Shown here: piece by piece, positions 1 through 11,258 of the stretch
Position numbering within the stretch: the first letter of the stretch is position 1
How the letters are laid out: each line of letters begins with the position of its first letter
Source of the DNA: Ramazzottius varieornatus
Lineage: Eukaryota > Tardigrada > Eutardigrada > Parachela > Ramazzottiidae
Assembly (NCBI GenBank): GCA_001949185.1
Contig: BDGG01000002.1
Coordinates: forward strand, 5,508,448-5,572,447
Length of the DNA stretch: 64,000 nt
Direction: 5' to 3'
The notes under the pieces: generated by a model
What the model was told of the DNA's origin: nothing
Database searches by the model: none
The model's input: the letters and a program-made list of their open reading frames with translations, nothing else
Made by a program: the position numbers and the translations under genes

Positions 1-12
1 TAATTAACTGCA

Positions 13-3000
13 ATGGAGGATATTGACTGTGACACATGGCCGGATTCCCCGCAATGCCAGTTCTTCCTCAGTCTGGAGGATGACGAAGCACCGCCGGAAT
101 TCATCCGCCCTCCTCCACCTTTCCTTTGTGATAGCGCCTTTGAAAAACAGCTTTCCTGCTCTAACGAAGTGTCATTTCCGTTCTCCATCAACGCCGATGG
201 GTCGCCAGCGGAAACCACACTGATTGTCATCGTTGTTTGCACGGCCATTGTTGGAATACTCTTTCTGATTTCCGGTGCCTTGATATGGAGGTATGTCAGG
301 GTCTTTACCGCATTGTCCTCACACCAAATTGATATTATGTAAACTAATGGCACATATTTCAAACTCAGACATAAAGAACACTATCAAAACAATACAGGGA
401 AACGAATGTTGCTTGATACGTATGACGTGCATTTCGGAGCTTGCACTATAAACTGAAACTACTTATTTTATGTTTTTTTCACTTCCGGGTCTGGGTTGAC
501 GGAAGGTTCGTCCGTCAAAACTTGTATTAATACCATTGTGCCTTGAACAGCTAATTCCATGTAAACTATGGAGCATATGCTCAGGTAATCTACACCGGGT
601 TTCCAATTTCAGCCGAGGTCTAACTTAAGAGACGGTAAGGAATGATTTCTACAACAGGAAAGTGTACTCTACTTGGTCGAAAGAATGTCACAGAGAAGTT
701 AAACAAACTTGTCAAGGAGTTTTTGTGTGCTGTGTTGATGTTTTCCATCTTATCTTGAGTGGGCGCCTTTGTTACAGAAAGGCGTTTTACTTGGATACTT
801 GAATGCTCAAAGGGGAAGTGAACCTCGGCATCATGTTTCTCTTGAAGCTGGCTTTACCTCAAGGCGTTACTTTTCGTTCGTTCCTCGCAGAGTTCAGTCT
901 GTGCTTGACACTGTTAATCCGGCCCAGCCTCAAGGTAGAGCTTGTCACGGTAATTTTCATGGGCCTAATCCTTTTTTGCGCCCTCGTGCTTGACTGCCCT
1001 GTTGTTTTTACCCAGCAAAGAAACGAGAGGTTACACATGTCTCCAGCCAAGATAATTGCCCTCAAAGACGATAACGACCCGCCGTTTGGTCGCATGCAGT
1101 CGCACCTGTCATCTTTGGCATAAAAGCCCTGCACTTTTCTGCCCCACTAGAGAGCTCTTCTTGAGAGCAACGAAAGATAATCTGGATTGCACAAAGGACA
1201 TCATTACACGCCCAGTGGAAAATTGGCTCGATTCATCTTGGGACGAGCAGCAGCCGGTCAACAGAAGCCCTTTCCTCACCGGTGTCGCTGTCACGCTTCC
1301 TCCCCAAACGAAGCGCAAAGTGCAATGTAGACAGGGCCTTTTTGAAGCAAGTGTGACACACGAGAAAGTAAAACGAAGCTCTGACCAGTGCTTACTTTCA
1401 TAACATTCAACAACTGTACAGCCACGCTGCACGCATATGTCAATCACGGCTTTTGATGCGCAGGCTCCATGTCAAAAGCATTCTGCCCAGATCCCCGTCA
1501 AGCTCAACAAAAAGAATCTCAAGTGTCTCCAAGGCCTCTTTCTAATCCGAAAATTCATCTGTCCTTGTACGCCGAAACCACACCTGCATAATATTGTTGA
1601 TATGTTCGGCAAAATATTTTCTGCGAATGAAACATTTCGAACCAGGACGCAAAAGGGTCCCTGCGTGGGAGGAAGGAATCTGACAATCCTTTCGGACAGC
1701 CATGTACTTTAGGCTGATGAGATACAATTGGGCTTTGGCTGAAGTTCATCTTGACCGATATGCTTCCGAAAAGAGCTTCTGTTCAGGGGATCGGAGAATG
1801 TATCAGTGTATTGAAGCGGCTTACTTTCAGCTACTTATCGATCGTAGGAAAGAACGTTATGGTCAACAGAAGACAATTCGCCTGTTGTCAGATACTATGT
1901 AAATGGATAAAAGGCTTTATGGACAGGTCAGTGAGGGGAAAGCACAAGAGGCTCGGCCTTTGGGAGAAGATGCCTTAGGAGGATTATTGTTATGGATATA
2001 ATTCGGAAATGTGATGCCTTTGCGAGAAACCTGCTGTCTAATGCATTTTCTTTTGTGCCGAAATAATTATGCAGTTGGACGGACACATCATCCCCTCCCC
2101 GAGCAGCCCAGCACGGCTGGTTACATTGTCCTCCACCGTGATTTTGCCGGCTCATTTTGGCTCTCCGTCCGACCGTATATTATTAATTTGCCTCCCGTGA
2201 CGCTGGCATCTTTGTGCGACGCAATGCATCCCCGCGGTGTAACTAGGTGTTATCTGGGGGAATAACGAATTAGATACAGTGTGTTGTGTTTCTTTGCGCC
2301 ATGCGGAAGGGAAGATTTAATGTATGATAATAGGCCAGATGAGATGGTTGATGTCAAGCAGGGCCGGACAAGCCGGGAGTTCATGTGTGTTTTTTTTGGT
2401 TGGACGCATCCTTCCAGCGCGCGAGTCGTGTCTCTTTAATCCACTTGTCTGTCGAAGGTCTTTACGAGTGCGAAAATCTTCAAACTGTTTTCCATCTCAG
2501 CGTGGGAAAAGCTTTTAGTTGTTTTAGCGCCGAGCTGTAGCTGTCGTTACGGTTTCAAGATAAGCTAAGCCTGTGTTTAGCTAATGCGGACTGTCGCGTA
2601 TTTTCAAGAAGCAGAGTTCAAACTCGACGTTTTAGGGATAGGCCCTAATTGAACGGGTGGTTGATGTCCAATCCCATCTAACGACACCGAAGTACCTCGC
2701 AAAATTCTGCAATAATAACTCCACTGAACAATATTTTCCTCTTCGGTAGACCGGGTAGTAAATTGCAGATCCTTTAATCTTCCCCTTTTTAAACATCTGC
2801 CTCAACATCGGAAACGAGCTTTACGCGATAAGCCGGCACTTTTACTGATGAGCCATCGTTGAGCATTATTATTTGCTCCCCAGAGAATTCTCTTCCCTGT
2901 CGATGAAATCATTATGCAATAATTTCACTCTGTGTGTATTGATGGTCGAGAGAATGGAGATTATGTTGTAGGTTGTACGTATGTTTTTGTCGGTGAAAAT

Positions 3001-5000
3001 GGGCGAAACGACAGATTCATGTCTGATCTTGAGTCAACATGAGGATCGAAGATTGTAGCTAGGAGGAGAATGCGGTGTAAATTACCGGCCAAGTTTGCTA
3101 GGTCAACAACGAAATTTAGCCGAGGCAAATGTCCAGTTTAAGCACGGATTAGCCATCTGCTCGACAAATTTTTATGGTCGGTCTGCTGGCTGTCAGAGAA
3201 AATTGCAGCCAACGTCTAAACTGGAGACTCATTACGGGCCAGTCGAGCGTGGTTAAACAGAAGATCGCATGGTCTGACTCTTTGGGGCGACTTAATAATA
3301 TTTCCCAACCGTGGAACCGGTTATCTTGCATCGCCCACTTCTCACTTTCCATCTCGACAAGCGGTTATTCCATGGCCAAATATACCTGTAGTAGATAAGG
3401 ATCGCAAAGTAAACGTTCAGGTTTGGACCACCTTTCCGATCTATGCTCTTGAGATCCACGATAATATGATGCAAAGAATAAATGCTGGTGTAACGGAAGA
3501 TCCTTCTGCACAATTGGAGACGAAAGGTCCGTCGAAATTGACTGGATAACGTGAACAACTTGTCATCAGAGTTTGTAACGATGGAGTACTGCAGAGCAAT
3601 CTGAAGACCTAGAATTAAGTCAAATACACCTTATGGATAACATTCGCCGAAAATTTAGCCTTTTTCACCTCGGGTCTCTAAGTTATATCGTACCGATTCG
3701 TACGGATTTCTAACTGGGCGTGTTGCTTTTTTTAATAAACTACAGTAAGTGTTGGCAGACTAAGCTCTACAAAATTTTTGTTATTTCAGGAACCGAAAGA
3801 AGCTGCGAAAGTATTTGACCTATTCCTCTAGAGCGCCGGTCAGGCCTTCCCGCAAAGACACGCCATCAGCAGCCTCGACTTCGGACAGCTCAGATGGTGT
3901 TGCTTACTCTGATAATAACCAGTACAAAAAGAAGGCATTGTTGGCTGGCATCAGTCCGGTAGGCCAATATATTCCTAATCTGTTCAAGCTTTCATCAATA
4001 TCTCGCGGCTGTCTTGACCATATGATTGATTTTCCTTCCTTATGTTTCCTTCTAGCCGTCAGGAGTCAAGTTTTTGACAGACCATCATGCCATTAGATAC
4101 GCTCCCAACTCGCATCCTCATCTTTCACTGGACGGCCACATCTACGAAGAGATACCCAGCAATTATCCAGCCGCGGCTTTTTGTTTCAATCCCACCGCCA
4201 CGCTGGCTGCGCACAACGCTTATCCCCGGTATGCGGTCTACTATGATGATGGATCCGCTGCTGCAGTGCCGCCACTGTCCACCCAGTCCTTCGACCAGCG
4301 GCGTTCATGGCTCGACTTGCTCCACCGTCCACCCTGTCCGGACGTGCTGTACAACCTGTACAATGACAGCACGAAAATAACACCGTCCTGCCCGTGTCCG
4401 TGCTATTATCCCAGTTTGCCGCAAAATTCCAGCAGGATGGCCGTGGGCACCGACGCTGGACACGTGATGGTCAATCCGGTCGAGAGAGAAATACCTGAAG
4501 ATGGAACGCGCCGTGAAAGTCCCTACGAGAATCACATCAGGCCCACGCCCTACAATCGCCGATACTCAAACAGAAACGATTTGCTCAATTCCCGATTCTA
4601 CCCTAATGACTTGCTCAACCCAGGTACGGTATACGACTTCCTTTCTTTCGTTTGCGTGTCTATTTTGACCTCTTTGAAAATCTGTGTAAGTTAATTGCCT
4701 CTCTTTACAGAGACTGTCCAGTTGACACAGACGTTATTAGGGCCATCGGTGATACGGAACGAGTTTCCCACACTGTCGCGTCATTCAACAGCCTACAAGG
4801 AAGAGGCTCCCGTCCAGACGAGCCCTCGAGTCTCCCGGACCATGGACTCAATGGGACAGCAGCAGCGTCGCCGTCACCACAGGAAGCCCCACAAGTGCAC
4901 CAACAGACAGGCTACTCATCCAGCTCATTTCGTTACGGTTCAAGCCAACCATGAGCCGCAATCGCAGTTTGGAATAGTGGAGGACTCCAGTCCACTATGA
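13..5000 (+). CDS. single-pass membrane protein, unknown family
   Basis: I do not recognise this gene. Four exons join in phase: 13-290, 3790-3958, 4056-4623 and 4711-5000 (stop TGA 4998-5000), giving about 434 residues if translation starts at 13. An in-frame stop at 1-3 lies just before that ATG, but an upstream exon outside the window cannot be excluded. Residues 1-67 hold four cysteines and a proline-rich patch with no obvious signal peptide. Residues 68-91 form a clear membrane helix, followed at once by a basic stop-transfer stretch (WRNRKKLRK). The remaining ~340 residues look cytoplasmic: rich in Ser, Tyr, Pro and Asn, with possible tyrosine motifs such as IYEEIPS, ending in a basic RRRHHRK patch. 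The N-out topology is inferred. A signalling receptor or adaptor is possible but unsupported. Intron 1 is 3.5 kb, far longer than the other two. Confidence 0.7.
291..3789 (+). other. long first intron of the membrane protein gene
   Basis: The intron is bounded by the donor GTATGT at 291 and the acceptor TTATTTCAG ending at 3789, and phase is kept across it. Short open frames inside it have no family likeness or consistent splice partners. I see no repeat or RNA gene in it. Confidence 0.65.
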
Positions 5001-6023
5001 TATTTGAAAATTGCTTTCATTCCTTCCACGGCTTGCTCTCTGTATACGCTCTGATCGATGCTGAACGTAGATTAGACAGCAGCTGAGAGGATTTAGTAAT
5101 ATTTGTGATGCGAAAATGATTCTTTTGTCCATGCTTCACTTTGATCTGACGGAAAGCCATGCATAGTCAATAGTCGGCATGGCCACCCGTCCTGACTGTA
5201 TTCCAACACATTTTTCAAAAAGTGGATGTTGCCCCTTTTTCCTGAATGCTCAGGGCAACGTTTGCTTGCTCATCTATGTGCAGCCGTCTTGACAGCTAAG
5301 AAATATGACAGCTGTTGTAAAATTCCCAGAGGAAGTCTTTCCCATACATTTTCATTTTTGGTGGCCTGATGATAACTGTCATTTGGCGCCGACGTCCCCG
5401 AGTGGAAGAAAGCCATGTCAGTAGGTCACTAACTTAAACGGGAAGATTTTTTGCTCGAGCAAGCTCAAAATTGTGGAGACTTGGGAATATCAAAAGCTGT
5501 GATTGAGAAGGGCCCTATCGACCATCTGTATTACATTCTGGACTTTCCAAGGTCAGTTTAAGGGCACAAGATTCGGAACAATCGTTACCCTAGTCCCAGA
5601 TCAATTTTCGGTTAAGGCTTGCTACTGTATTCAGTCGTGTACGAACCATTATAAAAGCAAATGAAGCCAGCTCATTAAAATCCATTCCAAGGTCTGAGAA
5701 CATCGCGGGCGTGTTTAACAGAAAGATTTGATAGCAGCCACTTTGTCTGAAGTTGCTGCTAATTTGTGCGGCTCTTCAGAGTCGCGTTTGTGATATCGGA
5801 TACTTGCATGCTGCTTGCAAGCCGGACAAGATGCATCTCATGTTACTTCCCACCTTTTTTCTTTTCATCCCTATCAGAAACTGACCATCGTCAGAGCAGA
5901 CGGTGGCTACTTTTGTGTCGAGTTCATTTTGAACCGTTAATTAATTCGATTCCACATCAGTGTCCGCATAACGACTTGTGGTCAATGCAACCTGTTTCTC
6001 CTTCCGTGATTTGTGTTCTAAAT
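5001..6023. other. intergenic, 1.0 kb
   Basis: This region holds the 3' flank of the membrane protein gene and the upstream region of the first GILT gene. An open frame upstream of 6024 continues in frame into the GILT signal peptide but looks like untranslated leader. I see no other gene or repeat. Confidence 0.5.
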
Positions 6024-7356
6024 ATGTCAGCCAACAGACGTTTGATGGATGTGCTGCTTGCATGTGTGCTCCTCGTAAATGTCATCTGCAGCCACGGACA
6101 TCCCGTGGACAACTCACCACTGGATCTTTCGCGTGCCCCAACGACCGCCGCTCCGGTTGTTTCTCTGGAAATTTATTACGAAACCCTTTGTATCGATAGT
6201 GTGCAGTTCATTGTTGGTCAACTCCACCCGACACTCCAGAAGATCGGACACATCGTTAATGTCTCTATGATTCCCTTTGGGATTGCAAGTGTTAGTACAG
6301 CTTTCATAGTACTTCCAAGTGGGTTGACCACAAATTATCGATGCCACAACGAACACGGAAGTGGTCGCGACTAGAACAGGCTATACCGCGAACCTTCTGT
6401 TCAAGCTTACAAACAAGAATACAAACGTCTATATAGCTACAAATTGTTTTCGGACTTACTGATCAGATTCATCCACGCAATCATAATAAAAAAGCTTCCG
6501 AACTCAGTCGAGTGTTGTTTCTGTTATGCTCACAGGAAAGTTTCATCAACGGGAAGCACGTCTTTTCTTGTCAGCATGGTCCTAGAGAATGTTACGGTAA
6601 TGTAGTACAGGTGAGAAACTCCTTCGAAATTTGTGATTCGCTTCAAAAGGTATGAATATATATATATATATATATATCGGGAATCAGATCAGATATTCAT
6701 AGACTGCTGTTAATGATTGTCAGACTTGCGCCATTCATCTTTTGACCTTGACGGATCCCGCGCTGCCCCTCCGTTTCATCTACTGCATGCAGCGGTCAAG
6801 AGATCCTTCATCCGCCGGCCAAGCTGTGAATATTTTCTCAATTTGCTCTTACTTGACAGCTACCCATACTATGCAAATATCCCTCCATTCCATTCAAACC
6901 ACCTCTTGCGCTAATGTAGTGCGCAAAGGAAATTGGAGTCAACTTCGGGCCTATCCGGGAATGTGCGGAAGGCCGAGTAGGGAACAAGCTGCTGCACGAA
7001 ATGGAGAAACGGACCAAAGCTCTGAGACCGAAACTCAACTGGGTTCCTTGGATCGTGTTAAACAATGTAAGGCCGGAAGACCTAGAAGGTCGAGATACAT
7101 GTTCAGTGGCAGCGGAAGTGTGGGTCTCGGGCTATAAAACTCTCATAAAGGTACTTGTCCAGGAGCATACGGACCAAATTCAAAAGGAAGGGTCGAGAAA
7201 CCTGCTGGCCCTCATTTGCAAAGTCTACCGGGTAAGTTACCGTCACTATAATCTTTAGCGATTCTCGAGCTGAGGATGATCTACGGTGGACAGCAACCTC
7301 AATAACGATGAGATTTTCTGTTGCAGGGAACCAAGCCAGCTGACTGTGCAGCTTGA
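6024..7356 (+). CDS. GILT: GILT-like thiol reductase, CxxS variant (copy 1)
   Basis: GILT (IFI30) family proteins are secreted or lysosomal thiol reductases that reduce protein disulfides at acid pH. Six exons join, all in phase 0: 6024-6290, 6536-6610, 6724-6825, 6920-7066, 7163-7231 and 7327-7356, giving about 229 residues. Residues 8-25 form a signal peptide. The family signature CQHGxxEC is at residues 101-108, and the later VPWIVLNN and HTDQIQ blocks align with copy 2. The active site is CIDS (C56, S59) instead of CxxC, so the resolving cysteine is missing. Family knowledge suggests such a protein can form mixed disulfides but should reduce poorly; this is inference. The third exon is shorter than its counterpart in copy 2, and the intron after exon 2 contains a TA run. 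Exons 4 and 5 have the same lengths as exons 3 and 4 of copy 2, so the genes are tandem duplicates. The start at 6024 was chosen because it leads directly into the signal peptide. Confidence 0.85.
6654..6677. repeat. (TA)n microsatellite
   Basis: An uninterrupted TA dinucleotide run of about 24 bases sits in the second intron of GILT copy 1. Confidence 0.9.
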
Positions 7357-7752
7357 TCAATTGCAAGACCGACGAGTTCGCCGGGTTGGATAATGGACAT
7401 GTCGATTATGGACCTTCCGTTTTATCAGCTTTGAACTTCCATTTGACCACTACTGCTCGTTCGATCGTTCTCGAGGTTCAACGTACTTTCTTCTTTTGTA
7501 GATCTAACAGACAGATTTCCCCAACTGTCATGTTTGAATATTCGAGATAACGGCTACCGGCAGACTGTAGTTCATTGGGTCGCCAAGAAAACTGCGACGC
7601 CCAGATGCACTGTGGGGAAAGTCCGAGTCTTGAACAGCCATTCTGAAATAACAACTTCCCGTCATTAAGCAATCAAACTGGTTTCCAAATTACTGGGCTT
7701 TTGTTCCGCGAGCTACTTTACGTTTTCTCAGTTTATTTGTTGCGATTGATTC
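7357..7752. other. spacer between the two GILT genes
   Basis: About 400 bases separate the stop codon of GILT copy 1 from the start of copy 2. It presumably carries the 3' end of copy 1 and the promoter of copy 2. I see no gene or repeat. Confidence 0.5.
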
Positions 7753-8738
7753 ATGACTATGTGGCTATTCGGCACACTGGTAATCATTGGAGCATTGGCG
7801 ACACAGGAAGTTTCTCCCGTTCTGCTCCCCCATGTCAAAAAGCATGAAATATCATCCGTCAACGCGGATGTTGTACATGTCGAACTCTACTACGAAAGCC
7901 TTTGTCCAGACTGCAAAAACTTCATAAAGGAACAATTATTTCCCACAGCGCAAAAAGTGGGCAAAATCATGAATCTTACGTTGATTCCGTTCGGCAACGC
8001 AAAGGTATGACCGTAGTGTAATGGAAGTTTTCGGACTAACTTGCTGTAACTGCTGTCACAGGAAGAGTGGGACGACGAAACCTCGAAGTGGGTATTCACG
8101 TGCCAACATGGTCCAAAAGAATGCGACTTGAACCTCATCGAGGCTTGCGCGATTCAAGAGATATCCACGTCACTGACCGTCGACAATCTTGCAGATGTCC
8201 GGAATATCTCCAAGGTCCAGCTGAAGTTTATCCATTGCATCGAGAACAGTGAGGACCCGACGAAAGCGCCGCAAAAAGTAAGGCAGTTCGCCCAGGAGTA
8301 TACTATAAGCAACCGCTAATTAGGATCCTACCTGCGCTTGTAGTGTGCCAAGAAGCTGGATATCGAATGGAGCGACATCATGGACTGTGCAAACGGAGAA
8401 CGAGGAAACCAAATCATGCACAACTACGCACTGCTAACGGAAGCACTGAATCCTCCTCATGACTCGGTTCCCTGGATAGTTCTGAATGGCGTAAGCTTTT
8501 ACATCATAGCCATCGCACAAGCTACAAGAAAACATTGATAGACCGCTTTGTGTCTTGTCAGAATCATACGGATGAAATTCAGTCGGCGGCAGAGAGTGAT
8601 CTCCTCAAGCTCATTTGTGACACCTACAAGGTACTCTGGTCCAAACGAAGTAACGCAATCCATTCAGCTGCGTGACACTATGCTTCTGTTTTCCAGGGAC
8701 CCAACCCGAAAGGATGTTCGTCACGGTCTCTGCGGTAG
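7753..8738 (+). CDS. GILT: GILT-like thiol reductase, canonical CxxC (copy 2)
   Basis: This is a gamma-interferon-inducible lysosomal thiol reductase family protein that reduces disulfides in endolysosomes or after secretion. Five exons join in phase 0: 7753-8004, 8062-8277, 8344-8490, 8562-8630 and 8697-8738, giving about 241 residues. A hydrophobic signal peptide spans residues 3-17. The active site CPDC is at residues 51-54. The signature CQHGPKEC begins at residue 98 and is followed by a conserved cysteine-rich C-terminal half (EACAIQ, FIHCIEN, DCANGERGN, VPWIVLNG, LICDTY). Length and motif order match the family. An AATAAA at 8889-8894 is a plausible polyadenylation signal. The next gene is on the opposite strand and its stop lies only 261 bases away, so the two genes converge tail to tail. 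Confidence 0.92.
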
Positions 8739-8888
8739 AAGGTTCATTTAGTACAAAAAGCCGAAGAAACACTTGAACTACAGAAGTTTCCACAAGTGCA
8801 TAGGTTGATTCTGTCGGGAAACAAAGCCAAAAGGCCCATGACACAAGTCTAGCTAACAGCAGGAACGTTTCTGGTCTAACCCTGATGA

Positions 8889-8894
8889 AATAAA
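8889..8894 (+). terminator. candidate polyadenylation signal of GILT copy 2
   Basis: A canonical AATAAA hexamer lies about 150 bases after the stop codon at 8736-8738. It is the only such hexamer before the convergent gene begins. Confidence 0.55.
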
Positions 8895-8999
8895 CACGAA
8901 TCGGAGATTTCATTTAACTTGTGTCTGCGTCAAAACAATATAGAGCTTAACGATGAAAAATACATTCATGAATATCGGAAAAACATCCCATATGCTCAC

Positions 9000-10463
9000 C
9001 TACATCAAGCCTTCGATAAACTGAGCAGCCGTAGCAGCTTCCTGGTCGTGATCTACAGCTGCTGTAATCTGTGCCATTTCACTTGAAGAGTCCTCGGTGG
9101 AACTAGAGCCAGGCACGGCCAAGGGTTGTTCGTCTGTCGAGTTGTAGTCTTGATGTCCACCGAAGAGAATCTGCTCCAACTGTGCTAGCGCAGCTTCGTT
9201 GTCCGGGTCCGATGGATCATGGGCGCCATTCAGCAGAATCTGCGTCTTGGCCACAGTCGGTGCCGAAGACACTGCATCTTTCTCTGTCTTGATACTCTTG
9301 GCTCTGTGTACCCTCAAGTCATCGGCAATCTGCCTCATGTCGGCTTTGTAGTTGTTCAGGAAGATGAAGTCTTGAGCGGTGGTAGCTCGTTCGACGAGCA
9401 TATGCTCCGGCTTGAACTCGTCAGGAGATCTGATAGAGGGTATCTGCGGAATGCCAGCCATACTCATTCCGCCCTCTAAGATGGTCTGGTCCTCTTCGAG
9501 CAATGTCAGAAAGTCGTGATCGGTCAGCTCTACCCCGGCATCTGAAAGTAGATTAAGAAGCGGAATGCTGCAAGGAAGTTAACTAAGACAGGTTCGTACC
9601 TTGCAAGAACCACCCGGTTGTACTCTTCGGCTGCTCCGAGCTGGAACCGGAAGTGGGTTCCACACGAGAATCGCTTTCTTCGTCCGCGCTGTTGGCTTCT
9701 GCAGAACCCTGCAAAGTACCAGTCATTCAACAACTTGTTCTTAAACGAATCCAGAAACCAGAACACGATAACACGATAACTGTACTGAAAGCTTGTTCAT
9801 GAACTAAGCAGTGGTCTAGAAAGCTGGAAAGGATACAAGATGGTGAAATAATGGTTCGTACGTTGCTGGTGTAAGAGGCTAAAGGAGATGTATCCTCGGC
9901 AATGTGGCCCTTCTTCTTCCTTTTGGGACCAATCGACTCTAGCACAGCGGGATCAACTTTCCGTTTGATAGCTGCTCGAATGGCCTGTTCCGATCGCGAG
10001 TTCAACGTCTCGCAGATCTTGGGCATGTCGTCGCCGTAGATCGAGACTGCATATCTTAACAGATCTTCCTCCTCTAAAACCAAAACACACACCCTTAAAC
10101 AGAGAGTTAATCCAACTTCTTGGCACACACCAATATTCACTGCAGAAGCATCTCAAACCTCTTGTCCATTTCGATCCTGCAGTCTGTAGCTGACTACTCT
10201 GGTCATACGACATCTGCAAAGTGTGGCGTGTAAGCAACTTTCGCCTATGACGTCAAACTACCGAATGCACTTACCCATTTAATATAACTGTCGGACAAGA
10301 CTCTGAGCTCCCCACTCAGACCTCGGAAGACGTTTGTCCACCTGTCGCAATAGGACTTGAGGTTAGCTACTGTTTGGCTCTGCAGCTTGGCATTTGCCAC
10401 CGGACTGGATGGCGCAGGAGGTGATCCAATCAATCCAAGTTTCGTTGAGGCCATTCCCACCAC
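9000..10463 (-). CDS. BAP18: BAP18-like SANT chromatin factor
   Basis: This resembles BAP18 (BPTF-associated chromatin component), a reader subunit of NURF and MLL chromatin complexes in the nucleus. Five exons on the minus strand join in phase: 10463-10275, 10213-10159, 10073-9862, 9708-9600 and 9541-9000 (stop 9002-9000), about 368 residues. The N-terminus MASTKLG (second Met, codon at 10454) resembles the BAP18 start. The splice of exon 2 to exon 3 creates GSKWTREEEDLLRYAV, matching the family SANT/Myb-like segment, and a conserved IRAAIKRKV block follows. The rest is unlike vertebrate BAP18: an acidic Ser/Glu segment, then about 180 residues including FIFLNNYKADMRQIADDLR, making the protein about twice the usual length. 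The donor of exon 2 is the weak GTTTGA, but the join is supported by sequence similarity. The gene is divergent from the SMYD gene. Confidence 0.75.
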
Positions 10464-11258
10464 GCTTGCATGAACGACCGCTCACTCCGCTACGCTATGT
10501 GCACTTCCGAGTGCGATGGCTGACGATGGAATAAATGGAAGCTGTTTCGAAAGCTGCGGGAGATACGGGAGCAGTTGAAGCTCCGATAACCTAATCAACT
10601 GCTCGGTGACTTGATTCACTTGACATCACAAGACATCATTGCCTGTCTGGTACCTTTATCGCAATATCGTTACCGATAATTCCGTCAATCGAACGAACAA
10701 TCAATGCACCAGATGACCGAGCTGCTGGCAAGCCAGAGTGTGTTTCTGGCTTTCGCTTTGCTTGGCGAGTTACGCCACGTGTCTGTGAGATTACTGAGCG
10801 CCAGTTAACGCACACAGATCCACTCGGGTCACTCACGCTTTTTGCAGCCTAGCGGTTGCTTGTGTTTGGCGAGACGGTTTTCTTCTGTTGCTCGGATCCC
10901 TTGATTGAATGAAGAGCTCATCTTGAGTTTTGTTAGTAGATTACATCACATTACGTACTGTATATCACCAATGTATGACGTGCACCATATCGGTCCTACC
11001 TATTTGTCAGCAGAACGTAATCAATCAATCGCGCAATCAATGTGTTTGACGTTCCGGCAAGGCCCCCTCTAGCAGCTCATGTATGTTCTTGACTCTTAAG
11101 TTTCGAGGAGCTTACGCCAGTCTTGCAGCATCTGGGGACGACGGGTGTGCAGCTTTCGAGAGAAGGATTCTTATTGCACCAGAGCGACAAGCTTCCGTCG
11201 TTGACCACTGTTTGTACCTTGGCAGCCAAGCAGTTCTCTAATCAACGTAACCTCTACA
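10464..11258. other. divergent intergenic region, BAP18-like/SMYD
   Basis: About 800 bases lie between two divergently transcribed genes and should contain both promoters. I see no recognisable TATA box or gene. A frame open from about 11123 overlaps the SMYD start in another reading frame and looks like leader sequence. Confidence 0.5.
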
